Source: Mycobacterium sp. IS-1742 (GTDB taxonomy: Bacteria; Actinomycetota; Actinomycetes; Mycobacteriales; Mycobacteriaceae). From it: a stretch of 64,000 bases of DNA. Made by a program: the position numbers and the translations under genes. The DNA lies in NCBI RefSeq assembly GCF_001500125.1, contig NZ_LQIV01000023.1, positions 186,001 to 250,000 of the forward strand. The letters are read 5' to 3'. Shown piece after piece: positions 8,501 through 16,194 of this stretch. Position 1 is the first letter of the stretch; each line of letters begins with the position of its first letter. Under the pieces are notes generated by a model. The model searched no databases and was not told the DNA's origin. It worked only from the letters and a program-made list of their open reading frames with translations.

Positions 8501-9227
8501 CGGTGACGGCGGTTCCAGTGAAGGATGGATGGCCGGGTCCGGCGTCTGGGGCGGTGACGGCGGTGCCGCCTCCGGTGGCGGAGCCGGCGGTGCCGGCGGC
8601 GCCGCGCTCGGAACCGGGAGCGGTGGCGCCGGTGGCGCGGGTGACGTCGGCGGTGTGGGCGGCCGAGGCGGCGACGGCGGCCACGGTGGTGCCTACATTG
8701 CCAACGGCAGGGCAGCCGGGGGCGGTAAGGCCGGCGACGGCGGCTATGGCGGCAACGGCGGCTGGGGGGGCGCCGGCGGCGATTCCGCGCTCGGACCCGC
8801 CGGTGCCGGCGGCAACGGCGGCAACGCCAACGCAGGCGGTCGCGGTGGCAACGGCGGTAACGGCGGCACCGGCGGCTTCGGCGGCGCGTTCGGGACATCC
8901 CCCGGTTACGGGGGCCAAGGCCACAACGGCGGTAACGGTGGTGCGGGCGGCAATGGCGGCTGGGGCGGCGCCGGTGGTGACTCCGGCGCCGACGCGGGCG
9001 GCGCAGGCGGAGACGGCGGGGACGGCGCTGTCGGCGGCAACCGCGGCGCGGCGGGACTGGGCGGAACGGGAAACCAGTGGGGCCTCGAACCCGGTGGACC
9101 CGGCAACCCCGGCAATCCCGGTCAGCCGGGCAGCGGTGGCAGCGCGGGCGTCGGTGGCACCGGCGGCTCCGGCACGTCCGCCGGGGCCCCCGGCGACCAC
9201 GGCGAGGAGGGGCCGGACGGCACTTAG
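5508..9227 (+). CDS. PGRS-like Gly-rich exported protein without a PE domain
   Basis: This is a 1239-residue low-complexity protein. Residues 1-51 form a signal sequence: basic GKHRSTGKAQHGRKEK, then LPVSGWLSAGAVTVGL, ending AGLAHA before EPTSD. A Ser/Thr/Asp-rich linker runs to about residue 180. A conserved-looking block follows (GNIVGLFVSNG, then PNAGLLLGNGFS). The rest is more than 900 residues of GGX/GGAGG repeats. There is no PE domain, unlike PE_PGRS proteins; I recall this architecture from fast-growing mycobacteria. GTG 5508 is chosen over GTG 5487 because GAGAGGA precedes it and the signal sequence then begins correctly. Two cysteines near residue 220 are the only ones I noticed. 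It is probably surface-located, function unknown. Confidence 0.8.
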   Translation: MAGKHRSTGKAQHGRKEKLPRVLPVSGWLSAGAVTVGLGAAMIAGAGLAHAEPTSDGGSSSTSQSDKGGTGASTGSGQSSRDDGDVRNESGAATTSSGATASKVTREKTEDDGDSKSSIRNFYRSRGDVSRSRSSRDGSGAGTAGSDGEIAPADPSPDATVGNRSLEAPATRVPGAAATRPNPGVVVGNIVGLFVSNGTADRPNAGLLLGNGFSYTADSCPASRVCTGGNGGLLMGTGGGGYRGGNGGSAGLIGNGRAGGAGEAGVNNGAGGRGGRGGLVVGNGGAGGAGADGTPGAAGSDGLEPGQSGTDGSVGGAGGAGGAGGYSGLFGRGGAGGLGGAGAIGGDGGNGVNGAAASVAGGAGQAGGSGGAGGVGGAGGAGGAGGKSFFGGAGANGNGGNAANGGVGGSAGDGGAGAAGDADSPDGGAGGDGGNVGAAGAGGTGGQAGRGGRGGVAGVNGVAGAAVTGGGDGGRGGTGYSPPTLATVVGNGGRGGNGGNRGNGGAGGAGGDGAAGDHGTNAVLIDAGVIPAQNGVAGGQGGNGGAGGLGGSISGNGGAGGIGGRGGRGGNGGNGIDGADGTVSLVPGEPNGRNGTDGGDGAAGGAGGTGGAGGGTAGGSGTSGSNGDGGAGGRGGDAGTPGDGGNGAAGSATNAAGSGGHGGNPGSVGAGGVRGAAGSGGLSDSGRAGATGAAGTPVTSGGNGGHGGAGAHATAAGVAGGQGGAGGNGGAVGNGGDGGRGGNGIAGTAGANGAEGSGAAGGFGLSGTDGGDGGAGGLGGSTSGNGGNGGAGGNGGNGGVGGKGGNGKSGEGYLDSGQQGGNGGEGGFAGDGGVGGAGGAALGSGDGGAGGLGGSGGIGGTGGAGGHGGKNGTQPLPDGPIGGPAPDAGDGGHGATGGHGGFGGNGGAGGAAHGSGNGGAGGNAGVAGAGGGGARGGNGGIDEDNYETYGGTGGNAGDGGNGGYAGTGGAGGAAHGSGNGGAGGRGGAGADGGAGGRGGDGGSSEGWMAGSGVWGGDGGAASGGGAGGAGGAALGTGSGGAGGAGDVGGVGGRGGDGGHGGAYIANGRAAGGGKAGDGGYGGNGGWGGAGGDSALGPAGAGGNGGNANAGGRGGNGGNGGTGGFGGAFGTSPGYGGQGHNGGNGGAGGNGGWGGAGGDSGADAGGAGGDGGDGAVGGNRGAAGLGGTGNQWGLEPGGPGNPGNPGQPGSGGSAGVGGTGGSGTSAGAPGDHGEEGPDGT
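8013..8640 (+). repeat. Four long modules inside the PGRS-like gene
   Basis: The motif GGAA(L/H)G(S/T)G(N/D/S)GGAGG recurs four times, centred on codons 842, 913, 975 and 1034 (spacings 71, 62 and 59 residues). The second and third copies are nearly identical in DNA around 8230-8275 and 8420-8460. This is a higher-order repeat above the basic GGX triplets and suggests module duplication. Confidence 0.6.
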
Positions 9228-9255
9228 GCCATCCCGGTGAACCTCCTCGAAAACG

Positions 9256-9285
9256 ACGAAAGCCCCGCGCGAGCGGGGCTTTCGT
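9256..9285. terminator. Bidirectional hairpin terminator (PGRS-like gene / tRNA-Lys)
   Basis: A perfect 13-bp stem, ACGAAAGCCCCGC (9256-9268) with GCGGGGCTTTCGT (9273-9285), closes a GCGA tetraloop. It lies 28 bases after the PGRS-like stop and 5 bases past the 3' end of the minus-strand tRNA-Lys, so it can serve both. Confidence 0.75.
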
Positions 9286-9290
9286 GGTGG

Positions 9291-9363
<73 letters not shown>

Positions 9364-9524
9364 GCGGGAGAGACGATAACAGGCCGAGCGCTGCGACGTG
9401 AAATCGTATCGGCTCGGGGGTGCCGGGCGGCTCTCGCCGGCAGGCTCCATGTCGGTGCTGCCAGTAGACTGTGGCACGACGAAATCCGTTTGAGCGAAAC
9501 CCTGGGTGTGAGGTGGAGAAGACA

Positions 9525-10745
9525 ATGTGGCAGGTCCGTTCGGTGACCCGTCCGCGTCGGCAACGAGCGTGGTGGGCGGGCATGCTGATGATTCCCGCCC
9601 TGGCGGTGGGGCTCACTTCGTGCTCGAGCGACTCACAACCCGAGGCGCAGCAGGTGATCACCGACAAGGGCACCCCGTTCGGGGATCTGTTGGTGCCGAA
9701 GCTCACATCCTCGGTGACCGACGGGGCCGTGGGCGTCGCGGTGGACAGTCCGGTCACGGTCGCCGCCGAGGGCGGTGTGCTCGGCTCGGTCACGATGGTC
9801 AACGAGGACGGCGACGCGGTTGCGGGCAAGCTGAGCCAGGACGGTCTCACCTGGGCCACCACCGAGCCGCTCGGATACAACAAGAGCTACACGCTGACCG
9901 CGAAGTCGATGGGCCTCGGTGGTGTCACCAGCCGGCAGATGACGTTCGAGACGCATTCGCCGGAGAATCTGACGATGCCCTACGTGCTGCCCAACGAGGG
10001 CGAGGTCGTCGGGGTGGGTCAGCCGGTGGCGATCCGGTTCGACGAGAACATCACCAACCGGCTGGCGGCGCAACGGGCCATCTCGGTCAAGACCGACCCG
10101 CCCGTCGAAGGCGCGTTCTACTGGCTGAGCAACCGCGAGGTCCGCTGGCGTCCCGCCGAGTACTGGGAGCCGGGTACGAAGGTCGAGGTCGAGGTGAACA
10201 CCTACGGCGTCGACTTCGGTGACGGGCTGTTCGGCCAGGACAACGTCAAGACGCAGTTCACCATCGGCGATCAGGTGGTCGCGACCGCAGACGACGCGAC
10301 GAAGACACTGACGGTCCGCCGCAACGGCGCGGTCGTCAAGACCATGCCGATCTCGATGGGCAAGAACAGCACCCCGACCAACAACGGCACCTACATCATC
10401 GGCGACCGGTACTCGCATCTGGTGATGGACTCGTCGACCTACGGCGTGCCGGTCAACTCGCCCAACGGCTACCGCACCGAGGTGGACTGGGCCACGCAGA
10501 TGTCCTACAGCGGCATCTACGTCCACTCCGCGCCGTGGTCGGTGGGTTCGCAGGGCAGCAGCAACGTCAGCCACGGCTGCCTCAACGTGAGCCCGTCGAA
10601 CGCGAAGTGGTTCTACGACAACACCAAGCGCGGAGACATCGTCGAGGTCGTCAACACCGTCGGTTCGGTGCTGCCGGGCACCGACGGTCTCGGCGACTGG
10701 AACATCCCGTGGGAGCAGTGGGAGGCCGGTAACGCCGGCGTCTGA
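9525..10745 (+). CDS. ldtB: L,D-transpeptidase lipoprotein (LdtMt2-type)
   Basis: This 406-residue lipoprotein makes 3-3 (meso-DAP to meso-DAP) peptidoglycan crosslinks outside the membrane and is a carbapenem target. Residues 1-33 are a lipoprotein signal ending in the lipobox LTSC (Cys33). Two Ig-like domains follow (about 50-250), then the YkuD catalytic domain. The active site is His334, Ser349, His350 and Cys352 in HSAPW...SHGCLNVSP, two residues off LdtMt2 (His336, Cys354) as I remember it. A C-terminal subdomain with IPWEQW follows, typical of this class. ATG 9525 is chosen because GAGGTGGAGAAG precedes it and gives a proper signal peptide. It matches Rv2518c. Confidence 0.95.
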   Translation: MWQVRSVTRPRRQRAWWAGMLMIPALAVGLTSCSSDSQPEAQQVITDKGTPFGDLLVPKLTSSVTDGAVGVAVDSPVTVAAEGGVLGSVTMVNEDGDAVAGKLSQDGLTWATTEPLGYNKSYTLTAKSMGLGGVTSRQMTFETHSPENLTMPYVLPNEGEVVGVGQPVAIRFDENITNRLAAQRAISVKTDPPVEGAFYWLSNREVRWRPAEYWEPGTKVEVEVNTYGVDFGDGLFGQDNVKTQFTIGDQVVATADDATKTLTVRRNGAVVKTMPISMGKNSTPTNNGTYIIGDRYSHLVMDSSTYGVPVNSPNGYRTEVDWATQMSYSGIYVHSAPWSVGSQGSSNVSHGCLNVSPSNAKWFYDNTKRGDIVEVVNTVGSVLPGTDGLGDWNIPWEQWEAGNAGV

Positions 10746-10753
10746 CCGCTGGA

Positions 10754-10795
10754 ACGACGAAGCGCCTCACCCATTCGGATGAGGCGCTTCGTCGT
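10754..10795. terminator. Hairpin terminator after ldtB
   Basis: A perfect 16-bp stem, ACGACGAAGCGCCTCA (10754-10769) with TGAGGCGCTTCGTCGT (10780-10795), closes a 10-base loop. It begins 9 bases after the ldtB stop and has no U-tract, as is common in mycobacteria. Confidence 0.75.
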
Positions 10796-10892
10796 GTCCG
10801 GGTGCGGATCACCACAAGTTCTCCGTTACCGGCCGATCGGCCCGCGCATGCGCGACCATGGAGAAGACTGTCGGCGCGGGAGATGACGGAGG

Positions 10893-13800
10893 ATGGCCGG
10901 CCACACCACTGATGCCGCCGGGCGCTGTGGGTCGTGCGGTAACGACCTACGCGCCAAGGCCCGCTTCTGCGACATGTGCGGCAGCCCCGTCTCCGCGAGG
11001 CCGGCCGCCGGGGAGCACAAGCAGGTGACGGTTCTGTTCGCCGACGTCGTGGAATCCATGAAGCTCGCTGCGATGCTGGACGCCGAGCGACTCCAACAGC
11101 TCATGCACGAACTGTTCAACCGGGCGGGCGCGGTGGTTCAGCGCTACCAGGGCACCGTGGACAAGTTCACCGGGGACGGCCTGATGGCTCTGTTCGGCGC
11201 TCCGCTGGCACTCGAGGATCACGCCCTGCGGGCATGTATCGCCGCGCTCGAGATCCAGTCGGCGGCCCGGGAACTGGCCACCGAGGTGCTGCGCTGCGAC
11301 GGCGTCGCTCTCCACCTGCGCATCGGCCTCAACTCCGGCGAGGTCATCGCCGGGCAGATCGGCACCGGGCCGGGCCGCTACACGGCGGTCGGCCATCCCG
11401 TCGGGATGGCGCAACGCATGGAAGCCGCGGCGCCGCCCGACGGTGTCCTCTGTTCGTCCTCCACGGCCCGCCTCGTCGGCGAGGCCGCCCGGCTGGGTCC
11501 CGTTCGGCAGGTTGCCGTCAAGGGCAGCGACGTGCCCGTGCCCGCGAGACAACTCTTCGCCGTGGAGTCGACCCGATCGGTGTTGGGGCGCAATGAGGGC
11601 GTCATGCTCGGCCGGGACGCCGAACTGGCCCGGTTGCATGCGCTGCTCGACGACGCGACCGGGTGCCTCGTCGGGATCATCGGTGCCCCCGGCGTCGGAA
11701 AGAGCCGGTTGATCGGGGAGTTCGGTGCGATGGCCACGGGCGGGGGTGCGGACATCCTCCTCGCCCGCTGCGAAGCCCATACGTCCACAGTTCCGTTCCG
11801 CGCGCTGTCGAGATTGTTGCGCGCGGTATTCCAGATCGAGGGGCTGGACGACGCCCGGGCCCGCGAGGTCGCGTCGGCCGCATGCCGCCCGTTGAACATC
11901 GGCGTCGCCGACGAGCAGATTCTGTTCGACGCCATGGGAATTGCAGATCAGGACGCACCGCCGCTGCAGGTCAGCGTCGACGGCCGGCGTCACCGCTTAC
12001 TGGAGATGATGGCGCAGGTCGTTCGACGACGCCCGACCAGGGCTGTGATCGTGCTCGAGGATGCCCACTGGATCGACGAACCCAGCGACGCGGTGCTCGC
12101 GGATTTCGCCGCGACTCTGAGCCTGACGACCTCGATCCTCGTGACGACCTACCGGCCCGAGTTCCGCGGTGCGCTGCATCGTCGTTCGGCGCACCGGATC
12201 AGGCTGCGGCCGCTTTCCGACGCGCTGGCGCTGGAGCTGGTGGGTCAGGTCCTCGGCGGTGACCCGTCGCTGACCGGACTGTACGAGCGGGTGGCCGGCG
12301 CGGCGGCGGGGTATCCGTACTTCATCGAGGAGATCGTGCGCGATCTGGTGGGTCGCGGTGCGCTCTCCGGGAGCAGGGGCGCCTACCGCCTGACCGGCGA
12401 CCTCGACGAGATCTCCGTCCCCGCAACGATCCAAGCCGTGCTCGCGGCCCGCATCGACCGGTTGCCGGCCGAGGCCAAGTCCATCCTGAACGCCGCCGCC
12501 GTCGTCGGTACGCGGTTCGACGCGGACACTCTGCGCGCCCTACGGCCCGACATGGTGTCGTCGCAGCTGGCCGAACTGGTGGCCGCGGAGCTGATCGACC
12601 AAACGGAATTCGTTCCGCGCCAGCGTTACTGCTTCCACCACCCATTGGTGCGTGCGGTCGCCTACGACTCGCAGCTGACCACGACGAGAGCCGAGGCGCA
12701 CCGTCGGCTGGCCGCGGCCATCGCGGCGCGGGACCGAGGCGCCGCCGACGAGAACGCCGCACTGATCGCCACTCACCTCGAGGCCGCCGGTGACGACGTT
12801 GCCGCGCATCGATGGCGTATGCGGGCGGCTGAATGGCTCCGGCCACGAGACCTGCTCGCCGCGCGGACGGAATGGGAGAACGCGCAACGCATCGCCGACC
12901 GGTTACCCGACGGCCACGACGACGTTCTTGCCATGCGTGTCGCACCCCGGACCATGCTCATGTCGACGCTTCTCTATGTGGGGGACGACGTCGACACCCA
13001 GGACCAGTACCTTCGGTTTCGCGAACTGGCCCTGCAACTCGGCGATCTGAGATCCCTCGCGATCGGTACGGTCGGGCGGATCTGGTCGTTCGTCGTCAAC
13101 GAGAACCAGGTTCCGTCGGCTGCGGCGCTCGCATCCGAAGTCGAGGACATCGTCGACGGCATCGGGTCCGACGCGCAGGCCCGGAGCATCGTCCTGAATG
13201 CGCTGGCCTTCGCCCGGTTCTCCAACTGTGAGATCGATGCCGCGGCGAGACACGTCGACGCCTTGCTGGATCTGGCCGACGCGCCGCCGGTGGAGCTCGC
13301 ACCCGCACGGGCGCTGCGGGGTGTCATCGAGATCGTCATGGGCGACTCGACCCAGGGCTGGAGAGACCTCCGTCAGGGCATCGCCCTGGCGCGGGATCTG
13401 CACCCGGTGGACTACGCGATGATCCTGCACTACTCCGGGATCGTGGTGATGCTGGGCATGAGTCGGGCGGAGGACCTGGTCGACGATGTGTGCGAGGCGT
13501 TGCGACGCGCTGAATCCTTCGGTGACATGAGCGCCCTGATCGCCGCCCAGTGGACAGCCGGCGCGGTGCTGTTACGGACGCAGAATGCTCCGAGCGGTGG
13601 CGATGTTCACCTGCTCGAACAGGCACAGGACAGCATTCGCAAACGGCGACTGCTCGTCGTCGGATTGGCGGCCATCGCCGCCGACCTCGCGGTCGACGCC
13701 GCACGGAAGGGGCGACGCGATGGCGCCATCGCTGAGCTACGAGCCGTGTTCGATGTCCACATGACAAGCGGCACAAGGTTGTTCGCGGCGTGCGCCGCGG

Positions 13801-14081
13801 AAGCCCTGACGGAGATCCTGCTCGCCCGCGGCGCCGCCGACGACCTCGCGGAGGCACACCGGGTTGTCGTGCGCTGGCTAGACCGCCGCCCGGACATCCC
13901 CGCTTTGGACCTGTGGTGGCTCAAGTCACGGGCCCTGCTGGCGAACGCGAGGGGCGATCGGTCCGGCTACATGCAATGGGCCGGCCGGTACCTCGACCTG
14001 TGCGAAAGACTCGACGCCAGAGGCCGAATCCCGCACGCCCGTCGACTCTTCGACGAGGCGACCGCAGGAGACGGGAGCTGA
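10893..14081 (+). CDS. Zinc-ribbon / class III cyclase-like / AAA ATPase regulator
   Basis: This is a 1062-residue cytosolic signalling protein. A four-Cys zinc ribbon comes first (Cys12, 15, 26, 29). A class III nucleotidyl cyclase domain follows (about 42-190) with both metal Asp residues (Asp51 in LFADVVES, Asp95 in TGDG) and Lys91. Then comes an AAA_16-type STAND ATPase (Walker A GAPGVGKS with Lys270; Walker B IVLEDAHWIDE, Asp389). A long helical, TPR-like region ends the protein, and I see no LuxR DNA-binding domain. In the cyclase, the usual transition-state Asn of VNxAxR is Gly171 (VGMAQRM), while Arg175 remains, so cyclase activity is doubtful. Start is set by the zinc ribbon; GGAGG sits directly against ATG. 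The next gene starts 3 bases after its stop. Confidence 0.8.
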   Translation: MAGHTTDAAGRCGSCGNDLRAKARFCDMCGSPVSARPAAGEHKQVTVLFADVVESMKLAAMLDAERLQQLMHELFNRAGAVVQRYQGTVDKFTGDGLMALFGAPLALEDHALRACIAALEIQSAARELATEVLRCDGVALHLRIGLNSGEVIAGQIGTGPGRYTAVGHPVGMAQRMEAAAPPDGVLCSSSTARLVGEAARLGPVRQVAVKGSDVPVPARQLFAVESTRSVLGRNEGVMLGRDAELARLHALLDDATGCLVGIIGAPGVGKSRLIGEFGAMATGGGADILLARCEAHTSTVPFRALSRLLRAVFQIEGLDDARAREVASAACRPLNIGVADEQILFDAMGIADQDAPPLQVSVDGRRHRLLEMMAQVVRRRPTRAVIVLEDAHWIDEPSDAVLADFAATLSLTTSILVTTYRPEFRGALHRRSAHRIRLRPLSDALALELVGQVLGGDPSLTGLYERVAGAAAGYPYFIEEIVRDLVGRGALSGSRGAYRLTGDLDEISVPATIQAVLAARIDRLPAEAKSILNAAAVVGTRFDADTLRALRPDMVSSQLAELVAAELIDQTEFVPRQRYCFHHPLVRAVAYDSQLTTTRAEAHRRLAAAIAARDRGAADENAALIATHLEAAGDDVAAHRWRMRAAEWLRPRDLLAARTEWENAQRIADRLPDGHDDVLAMRVAPRTMLMSTLLYVGDDVDTQDQYLRFRELALQLGDLRSLAIGTVGRIWSFVVNENQVPSAAALASEVEDIVDGIGSDAQARSIVLNALAFARFSNCEIDAAARHVDALLDLADAPPVELAPARALRGVIEIVMGDSTQGWRDLRQGIALARDLHPVDYAMILHYSGIVVMLGMSRAEDLVDDVCEALRRAESFGDMSALIAAQWTAGAVLLRTQNAPSGGDVHLLEQAQDSIRKRRLLVVGLAAIAADLAVDAARKGRRDGAIAELRAVFDVHMTSGTRLFAACAAEALTEILLARGAADDLAEAHRVVVRWLDRRPDIPALDLWWLKSRALLANARGDRSGYMQWAGRYLDLCERLDARGRIPHARRLFDEATAGDGS

Positions 14082-14084
14082 GAG

Positions 14085-15314
14085 GTGGCGACGATCCTGG
14101 CATACACCTCGCCCGCGCTGGGTCACATGCTCCCGATCAGCGCCCTGCTGGTGGAGCTGCAGCGCCGTGGTCACCGAATCGTGCTGCGCACGCTCTCCGG
14201 CTACGTGGATCTCGGGCGGAGCCTCGGCTTCGACGCCGAAGCGATCGACCCGCGCATCGAGGCGATCTCGCTCGACGACTGGCAGACCACCGATCCGCGC
14301 CGTGCCCTGAAGTCCGGTGTGGCGGCGTTCGCGCGCCGCGCCGAACACGAAGTCGCCGACTTCGCCGAGGCGGTGACATCGGTCCGCCCTGACGCCTTGC
14401 TGATCGACGTGAACTGCTGGGGTGCGCGGTCGGCGGCCGAGGCCGGTGACACACCGTGGGCCTGTTTCTCGCCGTACAACCCACCGCTCGAGTCGCCCGG
14501 CGTACCGCCGTTCGGGCTGGGCCTCACACCCCTGCCGGGGGTGGCGGGCCGGGTGCGTGACGCCGTCGCACGGCTCGTGGTGTCCCGGTCCGTCGAGAGG
14601 GTGCTGCTCCCGCCCGTCAACGCCGTCCGGGCCGCCGTCGGCCTCGAGCCGGTCGCGTCGGCCGACGAATACCTGCGCCGGGCACCGCTGATGCTGGTGG
14701 CCACCGGCAAACCGTTCCAGTACCCACAGACGGACTGGGGCGACCGTGTCCACATGATCGGGCCCTGCGCGCTGGACCCCGGTCCGGAGACCGTCCCGGA
14801 CTGGCTGGGCGCGATCAACCGGCCCATCGTCCTGGTCACCACATCGTCGGAGCGGCAGGATGACGTCGGCCTCGTGCGCACCGCGATCACCGCCCTGGCC
14901 GACGATCCCGTGCACGTGGTCGCCACGCTCCCGGCGGGGCTGTCCGAGGACCTCACCGACCGGCCCAATGCGACGGTGCGCGGGCAGGTTCCGCACGGCG
15001 TGATCCTCGACCGTGCGGTGTGCGCGGTGACCCACGGCGGAATGGGTGCGACGCAGAAGGCGCTCCTCCATGGCGTTCCGGTGTGCGTCGTGCCGTTCGG
15101 CCGTGATCAGTTCGAGGTGGCGCGACGCGTCGAGGTCGCCCGTTGCGGCACCCGCCTCCCTGCGAAGAAGCTCTCAGCGCCGCGCCTGCACGAGAAGGTC
15201 CGTGACGCGATGACCATGACGGAGGGCGCGAGACGGGTCGCCGCCGGCTTCCTCGCCACCGGTGGCGTCGCGCACGGCGCCGACCTCTTCGAGGATCGAG
15301 TGGTCGGCTCGTGA
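14085..15314 (+). CDS. Family 1 (UGT/MGT-like) glycosyltransferase
   Basis: This 409-residue GT-B glycosyltransferase resembles macrolide and glycolipid transferases. The N-terminal acceptor domain begins ILAYTSPALGHMLPISALL. The C-terminal nucleotide-sugar domain holds VPHGVILDRAVCAVTHGGMGATQKALLHGVPVCVVPFGRDQ in residues about 305-345, the GT1 donor-binding signature (HGG...G.P...P...DQ). It would transfer a sugar from an NDP-sugar to a small hydrophobic acceptor, identity unknown. GTG start only 3 bases after the cyclase/ATPase stop, with GGGAG at 14073-14077, implies one transcript and coupled translation. A 13-bp hairpin terminator follows. Confidence 0.85.
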   Translation: MATILAYTSPALGHMLPISALLVELQRRGHRIVLRTLSGYVDLGRSLGFDAEAIDPRIEAISLDDWQTTDPRRALKSGVAAFARRAEHEVADFAEAVTSVRPDALLIDVNCWGARSAAEAGDTPWACFSPYNPPLESPGVPPFGLGLTPLPGVAGRVRDAVARLVVSRSVERVLLPPVNAVRAAVGLEPVASADEYLRRAPLMLVATGKPFQYPQTDWGDRVHMIGPCALDPGPETVPDWLGAINRPIVLVTTSSERQDDVGLVRTAITALADDPVHVVATLPAGLSEDLTDRPNATVRGQVPHGVILDRAVCAVTHGGMGATQKALLHGVPVCVVPFGRDQFEVARRVEVARCGTRLPAKKLSAPRLHEKVRDAMTMTEGARRVAAGFLATGGVAHGADLFEDRVVGS

Positions 15315-15318
15315 ACGA

Positions 15319-15356
15319 ACATCGCCCCACCCGCGAATGTGCAGGTGGGGCGATGT
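15319..15356. terminator. Bidirectional hairpin terminator (glycosyltransferase / tRNA-His)
   Basis: ACATCGCCCCACC (15319-15331) pairs with GGTGGGGCGATGT (15344-15356) around a 12-base loop, 13 perfect base pairs. It starts 5 bases after the glycosyltransferase stop and lies 9 bases past the 3' end of minus-strand tRNA-His. Confidence 0.75.
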
Positions 15357-15365
15357 CTCAGTTGG

Positions 15366-15439
15366 GGTGGCTGACGGGACTCGAACCCGCGACAGCCAGG
15401 ATCACAACCTGGTGCTCTACCAACTGAACTACAGCCACC
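15366..15439 (-). tRNA. tRNA-His (GTG)
   Basis: The cloverleaf on the minus strand has acceptor GTGGCTG / CAGCCAC, with the extra encoded G at -1 opposite the C discriminator that marks histidine tRNA. The anticodon is GTG (stem and loop CCAGG-TTGTGAT-CCTGG). The T-arm is GCGGG-TTCGAGT-CCCGT. CCA is not encoded. It stands just downstream of orn on the same strand. Confidence 0.96.
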
Positions 15440-15478
15440 ATCGCCGCTGACCCGTCGGGCCGTACGGCGACGTCGATC

Positions 15479-16126
15479 TTAACCGGTCGGGTGCCCTGCG
15501 GCCGAATCGGTCTGCGGAGCGTCCTTGCCGGGTGGGCCGAGTTCGGCGGCGATCGCGGCGATATCGCTGGTCGACGGCCCGGGCGGGGCGACGAACGCCG
15601 TCTGCCGGTAGTACTTCAGCTCCCGGATCGACTCATGGATGTCGGCCAGCGCGCGGTGGGCCAGGCCCTTCTCCGGCTGACCGAAGTAGATCCGCGGATA
15701 CCACCGGCGGCACAACTCCTTGATCGAGCTGACGTCGATCATCCGGTAGTGCAGGTACTCGTCGAGTGTGGCCATGTCACGGGCGATGAACCCGCGGTCG
15801 GTGGCGATCGAGTTGCCGGCCAGCGGTGCCGTCTTGGCCTGTTTGACGTGCCCGCGGATGTAGTCGAGCACCATCTCCTCGGCCGTGGCGAGGTCGACCG
15901 TCGAGGCGCGCACCTCCTCTGTCAGACCCGAGCGGGCGTGCATGTCGGTCACCACCGGGATCATGGCGTCGAGCGCCTCGTCCGGCGCATGGATCACCAC
16001 GTCGAGACCCTCGCCGAGGATGTTCAGGTCGGCATCGGTCACCAGCACCGCGATCTCGATCAGCAGATCCGACCTCAGATCCAGGCCGGTCATCTCACAG
16101 TCGATCCACACCAGTTCGTCACGCAC
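15479..16126 (-). CDS. orn: Oligoribonuclease
   Basis: This 215-residue 3'-5' exonuclease of the DEDDh family degrades 2-5 nt RNAs and pGpG-like dinucleotides to mononucleotides. [10 protein letters not shown] carries Asp9 and Glu11 (exo I). [11 protein letters not shown] carries the exo II Asp, and [11 protein letters not shown] carries the exo III His and Asp. A Pro/Ser/Asp-rich tail of about 30 residues extends past the usual end. Start is GTG, 8 bases after a TACCCT -10 (16135-16140 on this strand), so it is nearly leaderless. Divergent from the HerA-like gene. Matches Rv2511. Confidence 0.96.
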   Translation of the reverse strand: MRDELVWIDCEMTGLDLRSDLLIEIAVLVTDADLNILGEGLDVVIHAPDEALDAMIPVVTDMHARSGLTEEVRASTVDLATAEEMVLDYIRGHVKQAKTAPLAGNSIATDRGFIARDMATLDEYLHYRMIDVSSIKELCRRWYPRIYFGQPEKGLAHRALADIHESIRELKYYRQTAFVAPPGPSTSDIAAIAAELGPPGKDAPQTDSAAGHPTG

Positions 16127-16181
16127 AGCGAATCAGGGTATTCGCCCCCGCTGGATGCGCACGCCGATACCCGTGCCCCAG

Positions 16182-16187
16182 TAGGGT
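16182..16187 (+). promoter_or_regulatory. -10 element (TAGGGT) of a leaderless promoter for the HerA-like gene
   Basis: TAGGGT is followed by 7 bases and then ATG 16195, with no ribosome-binding site. The divergent orn promoter (TACCCT, minus strand, 16135-16140) lies 41 bases away, so the two core promoters share this short region. Confidence 0.6.
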
Positions 16188-16194
16188 CTGCGCC

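Noticed and set aside
7840-9100. CRISPR-like regular repeats
   Set aside because: The repeats are in-frame GGC-GGN codons of the PGRS-like protein with no constant-length repeat/unique spacer pattern and no cas genes.
5973-9200. A 1075-codon open frame on the minus strand opposite the PGRS-like gene
   Set aside because: It is a by-product of GGX codons read backwards: composition is Ala/Thr/Val/Gly only, with no ribosome site or recognisable domain.
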